From CAZEZY01 sp964516635 (GTDB lineage: Bacteria > Pseudomonadota > Gammaproteobacteria > Burkholderiales > Burkholderiaceae_C), in the NCBI GenBank assembly GCA_964516635.1, contig CAZEZY010000026.1, forward strand, positions 1 through 22,701: DNA of 22,701 bases, written 5' to 3'. The notes under the pieces were generated by a model. The model saw only the letters and a list, made by a program, of their open reading frames with translations, had not been told where the DNA came from and did not search any database. The position numbers and the translations under genes are program-made. Each line of letters begins with the position of its first letter. Position 1 is the stretch's first letter. Positions 7,977 through 14,650 of this stretch are shown piece by piece.

Positions 7977-7995
7977 GATAATGCTGCTCATTCTT
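7977..7995. promoter_or_regulatory. Fur-box-like sequence upstream of the Fur-family gene
   Basis: GATAATGCTGCTCATTCTT matches 14 of 19 positions of the Fur consensus GATAATGATAATCATTATC. It lies 40-58 nt before the regulator's ATG, beside its likely -10 (TATACT, 8004-8009). This would suit control by Fur or autoregulation. Confidence 0.5.
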
Positions 7996-7996
7996 A

Positions 7997-8012
7997 TTTA
8001 GTTTATACTAAA
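7997..8012. promoter_or_regulatory. Short palindrome over the -10 of the Fur-family gene
   Basis: TTTAGT (7997-8002), TTAT, ACTAAA (8007-8012) form a perfect 6-bp inverted repeat with a 4-bp centre. It overlaps the putative -10 TATACT (8004-8009), an operator-like position. It has no U tract and little GC, so it is not a terminator. Confidence 0.4.
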
Positions 8013-8034
8013 ACGCAAAATCTTTCCTTCTGCC

Positions 8035-8436
8035 ATGCTACGCAACACCGTACCCCGAATGCTCGTGCTTGACGTGTTTCGCCAGAGTGAGGTGCGTCAC
8101 CTCACCGCAGACGACGTCTATCGCATGCTGGTGGAACGTGAACAAACGGTCAGCATGGCCACGGTGTACAAGGTCCTGTCCCAGTTCGAGCAGGCGGGCA
8201 TCCTGCAGCGCAGCGACCTCGGCCACGGCCGTTCGGTCTTCGAACTGCCCACCGAAGGCCAAGAAGAGCACGGCCACCTGGTGTGCAGCAATGGCGAAGT
8301 CACCGAGTTCACCCTGCCTGGCCTGAAGGAACAATTGGATCAACTGGCTCAGTCGCAAGGATGGAAGCTGAGCGGATACGTGATCACCGCTTACGCCACG
8401 CCTGTCATCCGTGGCAATGACAACGATACGCATTGA
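8035..8436 (+). CDS. Fur-family transcriptional regulator, atypical
   Basis: A 133-residue DNA-binding regulator with the Fur winged helix: LTADDVYRMLVERE, the recognition helix MATVYKVLSQFEQAGIL (41-57) and the wing GRSVFELP. Metal-site residues comparable to Fur are partly kept (His22, Glu70, His79, His81, Glu91). The structural zinc motif usually written LICxxCGxVxEF reads LVCSNGEVTEF, so only Cys84 remains and the second Cys is deleted. No C-terminal CxxC or conserved His is seen. The N-terminus starts within helix 1 (MLRNTVPRMLVLDVF), about 11 residues shorter than E. coli Fur. It is divergent from ahpC and upstream of bfr and bfd, suggesting iron- or peroxide-linked control; whether it is a Fur, PerR-like or Zur-like sensor is undecided. 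Confidence 0.82.
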   Translation: MLRNTVPRMLVLDVFRQSEVRHLTADDVYRMLVEREQTVSMATVYKVLSQFEQAGILQRSDLGHGRSVFELPTEGQEEHGHLVCSNGEVTEFTLPGLKEQLDQLAQSQGWKLSGYVITAYATPVIRGNDNDTH

Positions 8437-8454
8437 TCTTCAGACCGGTTTCGA

Positions 8455-8470
8455 AGGGGCTCCGCCCCCT
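8455..8470 (+). other. GC-rich stem-loop between the Fur-family gene and bfr
   Basis: AGGGGC (8455-8460), a TCC loop and GCCCCCT (8464-8470) form a short hairpin 19 nt after the regulator's stop. There is no following U tract, so it is at best a weak terminator or an mRNA processing/stability element. No clear promoter for bfr was seen in the remaining gap. Confidence 0.4.
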
Positions 8471-8538
8471 GTCTGGACACACCTCCCTGCGGGGCACACA
8501 ATCTCGCACATACATCCCATACGAACAAGGAGCGATCG

Positions 8539-9015
8539 ATGAAAGGTGATGCACTGGTCTTGACCCATTTGCAGGCCCAGCTCAAGAACGAACTGACCGC
8601 CATCAACCAGTATTTTCTGCACTACCGCATGCTCAAGCACTGGGGCTTCGACAAACTGGCCAAAAAAGAATACGAAGAGTCGATCGGCGAAATGAAACAC
8701 GCCGACCAACTGATGGACCGCATCTTCATGCTCGACGGCCTGCCCAACCTGCAGGACCTGGGCAAATTGAACATCGGTGAAGACGTCAAGGAAATCCTCG
8801 CCTGCGACCTGGGCCTGGAACGCGCCGCTCAGGCCACCATCAAGGAAGGGATTGCCCACTGTGAAACGGTTCGCGACTACGTCTCACGAGATCTCCTGCT
8901 GAGCATTCTGGACGACACCGAGGAACACATCGACTTCCTGGAAACCCAGATCGATCTGATCGACAAGGTCGGCCTGCAGAACTACCAGCAGAGCATCATG
9001 GGCGACGTGGAATAA
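8539..9015 (+). CDS. bfr: Bacterioferritin
   Basis: A 24-subunit haem-containing iron-storage protein that oxidises Fe(II) and stores ferric mineral in the cytosol. At 158 residues it has standard length as a four-helix bundle. The haem-ligating Met52 is present, as are ferroxidase ligands Glu18, Glu51, His54, Glu94 and His130. The position of the usual Glu127 is Thr here (ILDDTEEHID), with Glu128 and Glu129 next to it. The start is fixed by AAGGAG (8527-8532) and the typical MKGD N-terminus. A terminator follows, separating it from bfd, so storage and release genes can be regulated oppositely by iron. Confidence 0.96.
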   Translation: MKGDALVLTHLQAQLKNELTAINQYFLHYRMLKHWGFDKLAKKEYEESIGEMKHADQLMDRIFMLDGLPNLQDLGKLNIGEDVKEILACDLGLERAAQATIKEGIAHCETVRDYVSRDLLLSILDDTEEHIDFLETQIDLIDKVGLQNYQQSIMGDVE

Positions 9016-9040
9016 CCCCTTCGGCCCTGCTCTGCGAACA

Positions 9041-9063
9041 AGCGCCTTCGGGCGCTTTTTTTT
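9041..9063 (+). terminator. Intrinsic terminator after bfr
   Basis: AGCGCC-TTCG-GGCGCT (9041-9056) forms a stable tetraloop hairpin followed by a run of T to 9063. Confidence 0.92.
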
Positions 9064-9087
9064 CGTTCATCCCTTGCATTATCGAAC

Positions 9088-9106
9088 GCGAATCATTATC
9101 ATTGAC
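9088..9106. promoter_or_regulatory. Fur box upstream of bfd
   Basis: GCGAATCATTATCATTGAC, read on the minus strand, matches 14 of 19 positions of the Fur consensus GATAATGATAATCATTATC, with AATCATTATC identical to half of it. It lies 20-38 nt before the bfd ATG, so Fur would repress bfd when iron is plentiful, as known for bfd in other proteobacteria. Confidence 0.75.
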
Positions 9107-9125
9107 TTAATCTTCAGGAGTCATC

Positions 9126-9341
9126 ATGATTGTCTGCGTATGCAAGCGGGTCAGCGACAAGACCATTGCCCAGTCGGCCCAGCAAGGGGCTGGGTTTGAT
9201 GACATCCAGATGGAATACGGCGTCGCGACCCAGTGTGGCAAGTGCGAATGCACCGCCCGCCGCATCTGGTCGGAATGCCATCGCAGCCACCGCATGGCCC
9301 ACCTTCAGAAGGATGTGATCATCCCGATTGCGATGGCCTGA
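9126..9341 (+). CDS. bfd: Bacterioferritin-associated ferredoxin
   Basis: A small [2Fe-2S] protein that docks on bacterioferritin and donates electrons to release stored iron. At 71 residues, the cluster cysteines are visible as C4-V-C6 near the N-terminus and C37-G-K-C40, the BFD-like Fer2 spacing; an extra Cys42 follows. The ATG at 9126 follows TCAGGAGTCATC, a good ribosome-binding site. The Fur box just upstream indicates expression under iron starvation. Confidence 0.94.
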   Translation: MIVCVCKRVSDKTIAQSAQQGAGFDDIQMEYGVATQCGKCECTARRIWSECHRSHRMAHLQKDVIIPIAMA

Positions 9342-9459
9342 TGCCGCCCGCACGGACATCGCCTCCCGCCTGAACGGCAACACCGCCAGAGCCGTCACCC
9401 CTCACTTTCAGCACTGGATTGCATTTCCACACCACACGACCCATCTTTTTTACAATGAG

Positions 9460-9528
9460 ATGATTTCTGGTCTCCTGCTGTCATTGCTCATCGTCATCGC
9501 CCTCGGCTGGTGGGTGCTGAAACCCTGA
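9460..9528 (+). CDS. Putative 22-residue membrane peptide upstream of tonB
   Basis: The ORF begins MISGLLLSLL and ends GWWVLKP. It is almost entirely one hydrophobic helix with a double Trp and a basic end. Its stop (9526-9528) lies 2 nt before the most upstream plausible tonB ATG, a coupling-type arrangement. A TACAAT hexamer (9451-9456) lies 3 nt before its ATG. The preceding 118 nt after bfd show no other gene or terminator. Too short for family recognition, so translation is uncertain; it could be a tonB leader or a small Ton-complex accessory. Confidence 0.4.
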   Translation: MISGLLLSLLIVIALGWWVLKP

Positions 9529-9530
9529 GC

Positions 9531-10268
9531 ATGCAGGTCATTGCTCTCATGCCCTCCCTGACTCTTCGCCACTTCATGGTGGTGGCCACTGTGGTGGCCG
9601 CACACGCCGGTCTGCTGTGGCTGCTGCAGGCGGGATTGCAGAGCCGCACCCCGCAGGAAGTCGTGATTCCCGCAGAGGTTCTCGCGGAATGGATCGCCCC
9701 CTCCCCGCCTGCGCCTTCACAGCCACTGGTCACGCCCCCGCCACCAGCCCCAAGGGCCGTCCCCGTCACACCCAAGCCCCCACCACCTCGGCCAACGCCT
9801 GCACCGACTCCTGTCGCCGAGCCTGTCACCCCTTTGGCCGTGCCCATTTCAGCAGCGACACCGGCCGCACCAGCCTCACCGGCGGCTCCTTCAGTCCCGG
9901 TAGCCATCGCAACGGCCAGCACACCCGCAGCGGCAAGCACCTCGCCCGTGACCCCTGCTCCGCCAAGCCCGACACCTCCCCCACGCATCGAACTGCCCTC
10001 GGCTGCTGCCAGCTACCTCAACAACCCGGCACCACGGTACCCGGCGCTCAGTCGCCGACTGGGCGAACAGGGCAAAGTGGTGCTGCGCGTGCGCATCGAA
10101 ATCGATGGCACCGCCTCCCAGGCCGAGGTGCGGTCGTCCAGTGGCTACAGCCGCCTGGACCAGACAGCGGTGCAAACCGTGCTCACCTGGCGCTACGTGC
10201 CGGGCACCCGCAATGGCGTGCCTGAAGCCATGTGGTTCAATATTCCCATCCATTTCGTTCTGGAGTGA
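9531..10268 (+). CDS. tonB: Energy transducer TonB
   Basis: Transmits proton-motive force from ExbB-ExbD in the inner membrane to outer-membrane TonB-dependent receptors for siderophore or haem uptake. There is an N-terminal membrane anchor (about residues 14-36), a long Pro/Ala/Thr-rich periplasmic spacer (about 45-160) and a C-terminal TonB domain with NPAPRYPALSRRLGEQGKVV and later TWRYVPGTRNG. The start could be 9531 (245 residues) or 9549 (239 residues); the former is 2 nt after the small ORF's stop. A longer start at 9510 would overlap that ORF and is not chosen. exbB and exbD follow directly. Confidence 0.92.
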   Translation: MQVIALMPSLTLRHFMVVATVVAAHAGLLWLLQAGLQSRTPQEVVIPAEVLAEWIAPSPPAPSQPLVTPPPPAPRAVPVTPKPPPPRPTPAPTPVAEPVTPLAVPISAATPAAPASPAAPSVPVAIATASTPAAASTSPVTPAPPSPTPPPRIELPSAAASYLNNPAPRYPALSRRLGEQGKVVLRVRIEIDGTASQAEVRSSSGYSRLDQTAVQTVLTWRYVPGTRNGVPEAMWFNIPIHFVLE

Positions 10269-10274
10269 TTGATC

Positions 10275-11009
10275 ATGGACATGCAATTCGGCCTGAGCCA
10301 CGTGTGGCATCAGGGAGACTGGGTGATACGCACCGTCGCCCTCATCCTGCTGGGGATGTCGGTGGCCACCTGGGTGGTGATTGCGCTCAAGGCCATGACG
10401 CTCCGGCGTCATCAGGTACAGGCCCGCGTGGTCGATGGCTTCTGGCACAGCCAGGACTTCGCCGAAGGCCTCAACAAACTGGGCCCCAGCGAGAACAACC
10501 CCTTCTACCTGCTGGCCCTTCAAGGCCGGGAAGCCACCAGCCACATCCTGCATCTGGATGGCGAGCCTCGCAAACAGCTGCACGACAGCCTCGACGTCAG
10601 CGAATGGGTCACGCGATCGCTGCGCAACACCATCGACGACGTGACCACGCGCCTGCAGTCGGGTCTGGTCATCCTGGCATCGGTGGGCTCCACGGCTCCC
10701 TTCATCGGCCTGTTCGGCACCGTCTGGGGGATTTACCACGCCTTGCTCGGGATGGGTGCTGCCGGCTCTGCCACGATTGACCAGGTGGCTGGCCCCATCG
10801 GGGAGGCGCTCATCATGACGGCGCTGGGCCTGGTGGTGGCCATCCCCGCCGTGCTCGGCTACAACGTGCTGGTCCGTGGCAACAAAGGGCTGCTGCACAA
10901 GCTCAACCGCTTTGCCCACGATCTCCATGCCTACTTCGTGACAGGCGCCCGCATCGGTGACGAAGGCGCACAGGCCAACGGCAAAGTGCGGCCCATCAAG
11001 CAGGCCTGA
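10275..11009 (+). CDS. exbB: Biopolymer transport protein ExbB (MotA/TolQ/ExbB proton channel)
   Basis: Pentameric inner-membrane scaffold and proton channel subunit that powers TonB. The ATG at 10275 gives 244 residues and follows GGAG (10262-10265) with a 9-nt gap; a TTG in frame at 10269 is the alternative. One membrane segment near the N-terminus (VALILLGMSVATWVVIALK) is followed by a large cytoplasmic domain and two further helices: SGLVILASVGSTAPFIGLFG, which holds the conserved proton-channel region, and ALIMTALGLVVAIPAVLGYN. It lies between tonB and exbD with minimal gaps. Confidence 0.95.
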   Translation: MDMQFGLSHVWHQGDWVIRTVALILLGMSVATWVVIALKAMTLRRHQVQARVVDGFWHSQDFAEGLNKLGPSENNPFYLLALQGREATSHILHLDGEPRKQLHDSLDVSEWVTRSLRNTIDDVTTRLQSGLVILASVGSTAPFIGLFGTVWGIYHALLGMGAAGSATIDQVAGPIGEALIMTALGLVVAIPAVLGYNVLVRGNKGLLHKLNRFAHDLHAYFVTGARIGDEGAQANGKVRPIKQA

Positions 11010-11020
11010 GGAGCGAAAGC

Positions 11021-11428
11021 ATGGCGTTTTCCAGTTCGGAAACCGACGATAGCGACCTGATGAGCGAGATCAACATGATCCCGCTGATCGATGTGATGCT
11101 GGTCTTGCTCATCGTCTTCATGATCACGGTACCGGTGATGACCCACTCGGTGAATGTAAACCTGCCTCAGGCCTCCACCGAACCGGTACGGAACAAGCCT
11201 GAAACCATCCGCCTGTCGGTCGATGTGGCGGGTGCATTCCACTGGAATCAGACGCGGATCAGTCAGTCTGAAATGGAAGAGCGCCTGGCACAGGCCGCCC
11301 TCATGGACCCACAGCCCGATGTGCACATCCGGGGCGACAAGGCGGTTCGCTACGAACACGTCGCGACCGCCATGGCGGCCGCTCAGCGCGCGGGCATTCG
11401 CAAACTCGCATTTGTCACCGAACCCTGA
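11021..11428 (+). CDS. exbD: Biopolymer transport protein ExbD
   Basis: Partner of ExbB in the TonB motor. The 135-residue protein has a short cytoplasmic start, then INMIPLIDVMLVLLIVFMIT. The membrane Asp in PLIDVMLVLL is the conserved protonatable residue. A periplasmic domain follows (VHIRGDKAVRYEHVATAMAAAQRAGI). GAGGAG (11008-11013) is the ribosome-binding site and overlaps the exbB stop. It ends 7 nt before the convergent GlcG-like gene; no terminator is visible between them. Confidence 0.96.
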   Translation: MAFSSSETDDSDLMSEINMIPLIDVMLVLLIVFMITVPVMTHSVNVNLPQASTEPVRNKPETIRLSVDVAGAFHWNQTRISQSEMEERLAQAALMDPQPDVHIRGDKAVRYEHVATAMAAAQRAGIRKLAFVTEP

Positions 11429-11435
11429 AGACCGC

Positions 11436-11843
11436 TCAGAGCCCCAGCGCGGCGATACCGGCCTTGGCGATCTGGGCATCCTCGTTGGACTTCACGCCAC
11501 TCACGCCCACCGCGCCGATGCACTGCCCGTCCTTCATGATGGGTACACCGCCTTCGAGCATGCCTTCGATGCCGGGCGCGCTCAGAAACGACGTCCGGCC
11601 CTGGTTGATGACATCTTCATAGATCTTGCTCTCGCGGCGACCGAGGGCCGCCGTGTGGGCCTTGGCCGGCGCAATGTGTGCAGAAATGGCAGGGGCGCCG
11701 TCGAGCCTTTGCAGCCAGAGCAGGTGACCGCCATCGTCTACGATCGCAATGGTCACTGCCCATTGGTTTTTCAGGGCTTCGGCCTCTGCGGCGGCAGCCA
11801 CCGCCTTGATGTCTGCCATTTCGAGGGTGTGCTTGGTTTTCAT
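11436..11843 (-). CDS. GlcG/HbpS-like (DUF336) protein, possible haem-binding
   Basis: A 135-residue protein of the GlcG/HbpS family. Family features are AVTIAIVDDGGHLLWLQRLDGAP, the long helix SAHIAPAKAHTAALGRRES, and the C-terminal GGVPIMKDGQCIGAVGVSG strands. Some members bind haem or act with redox-sensing systems, others have no known function. The chosen ATG (11843) follows AAGGAA; the in-frame ATG at 11861 has no ribosome-binding site. No clear export signal is seen. Its place beside tonB-exbB-exbD is compatible with a haem or iron role, but it is on the opposite strand. Confidence 0.82.
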   Translation of the reverse strand: MKTKHTLEMADIKAVAAAAEAEALKNQWAVTIAIVDDGGHLLWLQRLDGAPAISAHIAPAKAHTAALGRRESKIYEDVINQGRTSFLSAPGIEGMLEGGVPIMKDGQCIGAVGVSGVKSNEDAQIAKAGIAALGL

Positions 11844-11878
11844 GAACTTTCCTTGATTCAATGGGTCTACAAAACGCG

Positions 11879-11898
11879 TAAGCTTAATCGCTTATAGA
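11879..11898. promoter_or_regulatory. Divergent promoter region, GlcG-like gene / Bax-inhibitor gene
   Basis: TAAGC-TTAATC-GCTTA (11879-11894) is a short inverted repeat overlapping TTATAGAAT (11892 onward), which offers a -10-like TATAGA or TAGAAT for the plus-strand gene about 36 nt before its ATG. No convincing -35 was found. Confidence 0.3.
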
Positions 11899-11933
11899 AT
11901 GTCCCTGGTTTTCTTTCCTAGGAGTGATCAACA

Positions 11934-12626
11934 ATGACCCAACCCACACAGAGCTATGGCCGCTTCGGCACCACGGTGGCGACCCAGCAGCGCAACAAGG
12001 TGTTGCGCAACACGTACTGGTTGCTGGCCTTGAGCATGATCCCTACCGTTCTGGGTGCCTGGATCGGCGTTTCCACTGGCATCACAGCCTCAATGGGCGG
12101 CGGCCTGGGCCTGATCGTGTTCCTGGGTGGCGCCTTCGGCTTCATGTTTGCCATCGAAAAAACCAAGCATTCAGCCGCCGGCGTGCCGGTGCTGCTGGCT
12201 TTCACCTTCTTCATGGGCCTCATGCTCTCGCGCATGCTGGCCATGGTGCTGGGCTTCAAAAACGGCGCCGATCTGGTGATGACCGCCTTTGGTGGTACCG
12301 CCGCCGTGTTCCTGATCATGGCCAACCTGTCCACGATCATCAAACGCGACCTTGAAGGCATGGCCAAGTGGCTGTTCATGGGCGCCATCGTGATCATGGT
12401 GGGTGCCATCATCAACGTGTTTGTCGGCAGCCCCATCGGCATGGCGGTCATCAGCGTGATGGCGATCGGGATATTCAGCGCCTTCCTGCTGGTGGACCTG
12501 AAGCGCATCACCGACGGGGGTGAAACCAACTACATCACGGCCACCATGGCCCTGTACTTGAGCCTGTTCAACATTTTCCAGAGCCTGCTCGCCCTGCTGG
12601 GCCTGTTTGGTGGCGAACGCGAGTGA
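11934..12626 (+). CDS. Bax inhibitor-1 / YccA-YbhL family membrane protein
   Basis: A 230-residue inner-membrane protein with about seven hydrophobic segments, typical of the BI-1-like (TMBIM) family. Visible regions are VLRNTYWLLALSMIPTVLG near the N-terminus, MGLMLSRMLAMVLG, and the C-terminal FSAFLLVDLKRITDGGETNYITATMALYLSLFNIFQSLL block that identifies the family. The conserved Asp residues in the last two blocks belong to the pH-sensing diaspartyl region in characterised relatives. Bacterial roles include calcium leak and interaction with membrane proteases. TAGGAG is a good ribosome-binding site; a terminator follows. Confidence 0.93.
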   Translation: MTQPTQSYGRFGTTVATQQRNKVLRNTYWLLALSMIPTVLGAWIGVSTGITASMGGGLGLIVFLGGAFGFMFAIEKTKHSAAGVPVLLAFTFFMGLMLSRMLAMVLGFKNGADLVMTAFGGTAAVFLIMANLSTIIKRDLEGMAKWLFMGAIVIMVGAIINVFVGSPIGMAVISVMAIGIFSAFLLVDLKRITDGGETNYITATMALYLSLFNIFQSLLALLGLFGGERE

Positions 12627-12648
12627 GCCTGGCATTCGCCCGATCTGA

Positions 12649-12670
12649 GGGGGCGTTGGCCCCCTTTTTT
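12649..12670 (+). terminator. Intrinsic terminator after the Bax-inhibitor family gene
   Basis: GGGGGC-GTTG-GCCCCC (12649-12664) is followed by six T residues (12665-12670), 23 nt after the stop codon. Confidence 0.93.
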
Positions 12671-12708
12671 CATGATTGCCCGTGCACCATGGGTACAAAA
12701 TAGCCATC

Positions 12709-13170
12709 ATGAAGACGTCTGTCCCGCACGCTCGACTCCGCTGGCTGCCCGCTGCCGGGCTGCTGGTCCTGACGCTGTCGGGTTGCGACATGCTGGGCAT
12801 CGAAACCCCGGGCATGGTCAATGCCAAGAAAGAGGCAGAAGGCAAGGCAATCGGCGCGGCTTGCCGGCATGCGATCCGAAGCATTGAAGACTGTCACAAC
12901 GCCAACCCGAGGGTGTCGAAGTCGGCCATCTTCGAAGGCTGGCGCGAAATGGACGGCTACATGCGGGAAAACGAATTGCAAGGCATGCCATCCACGCCGC
13001 CGTCACCAGCTCCCGCGCCCCTGGTGGCCCCCCCACAGGAAGTAATCCTGCCGCCCTCAGGCCCCACGGCCACGCCCTCGACCACCCTCACCCCACCTGC
13101 CACGGCAACCCCTCCCGCCACGGGGAGTATCCCGTTGCCCCCGAGGCCCTCCATCGCCCCCACGCGCTAG
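12709..13170 (+). CDS. Small hypothetical lipoprotein with Pro/Thr-rich tail
   Basis: 153 residues from the ATG at 12709; an in-frame TTG at 12676 would remove the clean signal peptide. A basic start and a hydrophobic stretch end in the lipobox LSGC with Cys26, so it is probably lipidated and periplasm-facing. A conserved-looking middle (KKEAEGKAIGAACRHAIRS, then IEDCHNANPRVSKSAIFEGW) contains two further cysteines that could form a disulfide. The C-terminal third is low-complexity Pro/Thr/Ala. The family and function are not recognised. It is convergent with rlmD, 25 nt between stops. Confidence 0.72.
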   Translation: MKTSVPHARLRWLPAAGLLVLTLSGCDMLGIETPGMVNAKKEAEGKAIGAACRHAIRSIEDCHNANPRVSKSAIFEGWREMDGYMRENELQGMPSTPPSPAPAPLVAPPQEVILPPSGPTATPSTTLTPPATATPPATGSIPLPPRPSIAPTR

Positions 13171-13195
13171 CAGACCCCACGGTCGAGCAGCCAGG

Positions 13196-14650
13196 TCATT
13201 TGGAAGGCAGGTCGTTGCGCTCGAACACGGCCATGCTCTCGACATGCGCGGTGTGCGGGAACATGTTGACCACCCCAGCCGCGACACAACGGTATCCCCC
13301 CTGGTGGACCAGCAGCCCGGCATCCCGGGCCAGGGTGGCGGGGTTGCAGCTCACGTACACGATCCGCTGAGGCGGTTGCCATCCGGCGAGGTTCGCGAGA
13401 TCACCAGCCAGCCGCATCTGATGCAGATCGGCGAGTGCTTTCGAGAGGGCAAAAGCCCCTTCCCTGGGGGGATCAATCAGCCATTTGTCGGCCTGGCCAT
13501 CGGCCACCAGCCTATCGGGCGTCATGTCAAACAGGTTGCGGGCCACAAAGCGCGTGGGCGCCAGCGGGCCTTGTTCGGATTCGTGACGGGCAAGGTTGCT
13601 GCGTGAACGGGCCACCAGCGCCTCGCTGCCCTCCACGCCCAGCACCTCTCGGGCTTGGGTGGCGAGTGGCAGCGTGAAGTTGCCGAGGCCGCAAAACCAG
13701 TCGATCACGCGCTCGTGGGGCTGAACCGCCAGCAGGCGCAGGGCCCGGTTGACCAGCACCCGATTGATGTACGGATTGACCTGCGTGAAATCGGTTGGTC
13801 TGAAGGGCATGCGAATGCCGAATTCCGGCAGGCGATAGGCGAGTTCAGGACCGGCATCGGTTTCATCCAGCAGGTGCACGGTATCCGGCCCCTTGGGCTG
13901 CAACCACCACTGAATGACATGACCCTGCCCGGACTGCGCGGTCGCAAAGGCCTGGAGTTGCTGGCGATCCGACGGACTCAGGGGCTCCAGATGCCTCAAC
14001 ACCAGCGCCGTGACATCATCGCCCACGGCCAGTTCAATCTGCGGACAGGTTTCACGGGCGTCCAGCCGGAAAATCAGCTCGCGCAGAGGCACCAGCAGGC
14101 GGCTGACATGCGCGGGCAACACATGACACTCGCGCATGTCGGCCACATAGCGGCTCTTGCGCTCGTGAAATCCCACCAGCACTTCGCCTTTTTTCTGGAC
14201 ATAACGGACCGACAGGCGTGCACGGAAACGGTAGCCCCAGGCCGGGCCGGCAATCGGGCGCAAGGCCGACTCGGCCCGCACCTTCGCCAGGTGCCAGAGG
14301 TTGTCTTCCAGCACCCGCTGCTTCACGGCCACCTGGGCGCCGGCATCCAGGTGCTGCATCTTGCAGCCACCACAGGCGCCAGCGTGCAGCCCGAAATGGG
14401 GGCATCGGGGCGTCACGCGCAGGGCCGACTCCTGGTGAATCTCGGTCAGGGTGGCCTGTTCCCACTGGTTCTTGCGCCGGTGCGTCTGCGCACTCACCCA
14501 TTCGGTGGGCAAAGCCCCATCGATGAACACCACCTTGCCATCGGCACGGCGCGCCACCCCCTGGGCATCGAGGTCCATGGAGGTGACCTCGAGCCAGTCG
14601 TGCGGTCGGCTGGAGACGGCCTCCACCTCCGCGATCAGGGCATCGGCCAT
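13196..14650 (-). CDS. rlmD: 23S rRNA (uracil-1939-C5)-methyltransferase RlmD
   Basis: Methylates U1939 of 23S rRNA using SAM (formerly RumA). At 484 residues, it has an N-terminal TRAM RNA-binding domain (about 15-75). The [4Fe-4S] cluster cysteines are Cys83, Cys93 and Cys96 (CPHFGLHAGACGGCKMQH), with Cys175 in RECHVLP as the fourth. The SAM motif is DWFCGLGNFTLPLA (317-330), and the catalytic nucleophile Cys435 sits in VYVSCNPATLARD. A conserved Glu follows in HVESMAVFER. The ATG overlaps the nlpD stop by one base (TGATG), indicating coupled translation at the end of the surE-pcm-nlpD operon. Confidence 0.95.
   Translation of the reverse strand: MADALIAEVEAVSSRPHDWLEVTSMDLDAQGVARRADGKVVFIDGALPTEWVSAQTHRRKNQWEQATLTEIHQESALRVTPRCPHFGLHAGACGGCKMQHLDAGAQVAVKQRVLEDNLWHLAKVRAESALRPIAGPAWGYRFRARLSVRYVQKKGEVLVGFHERKSRYVADMRECHVLPAHVSRLLVPLRELIFRLDARETCPQIELAVGDDVTALVLRHLEPLSPSDRQQLQAFATAQSGQGHVIQWWLQPKGPDTVHLLDETDAGPELAYRLPEFGIRMPFRPTDFTQVNPYINRVLVNRALRLLAVQPHERVIDWFCGLGNFTLPLATQAREVLGVEGSEALVARSRSNLARHESEQGPLAPTRFVARNLFDMTPDRLVADGQADKWLIDPPREGAFALSKALADLHQMRLAGDLANLAGWQPPQRIVYVSCNPATLARDAGLLVHQGGYRCVAAGVVNMFPHTAHVESMAVFERNDLPSK

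Noticed and set aside
9451..9470. Possible Fur box before the tonB leader peptide
   Set aside because: The best alignment reaches only about 10 of 19 consensus positions, close to what AT-rich sequence gives by chance.
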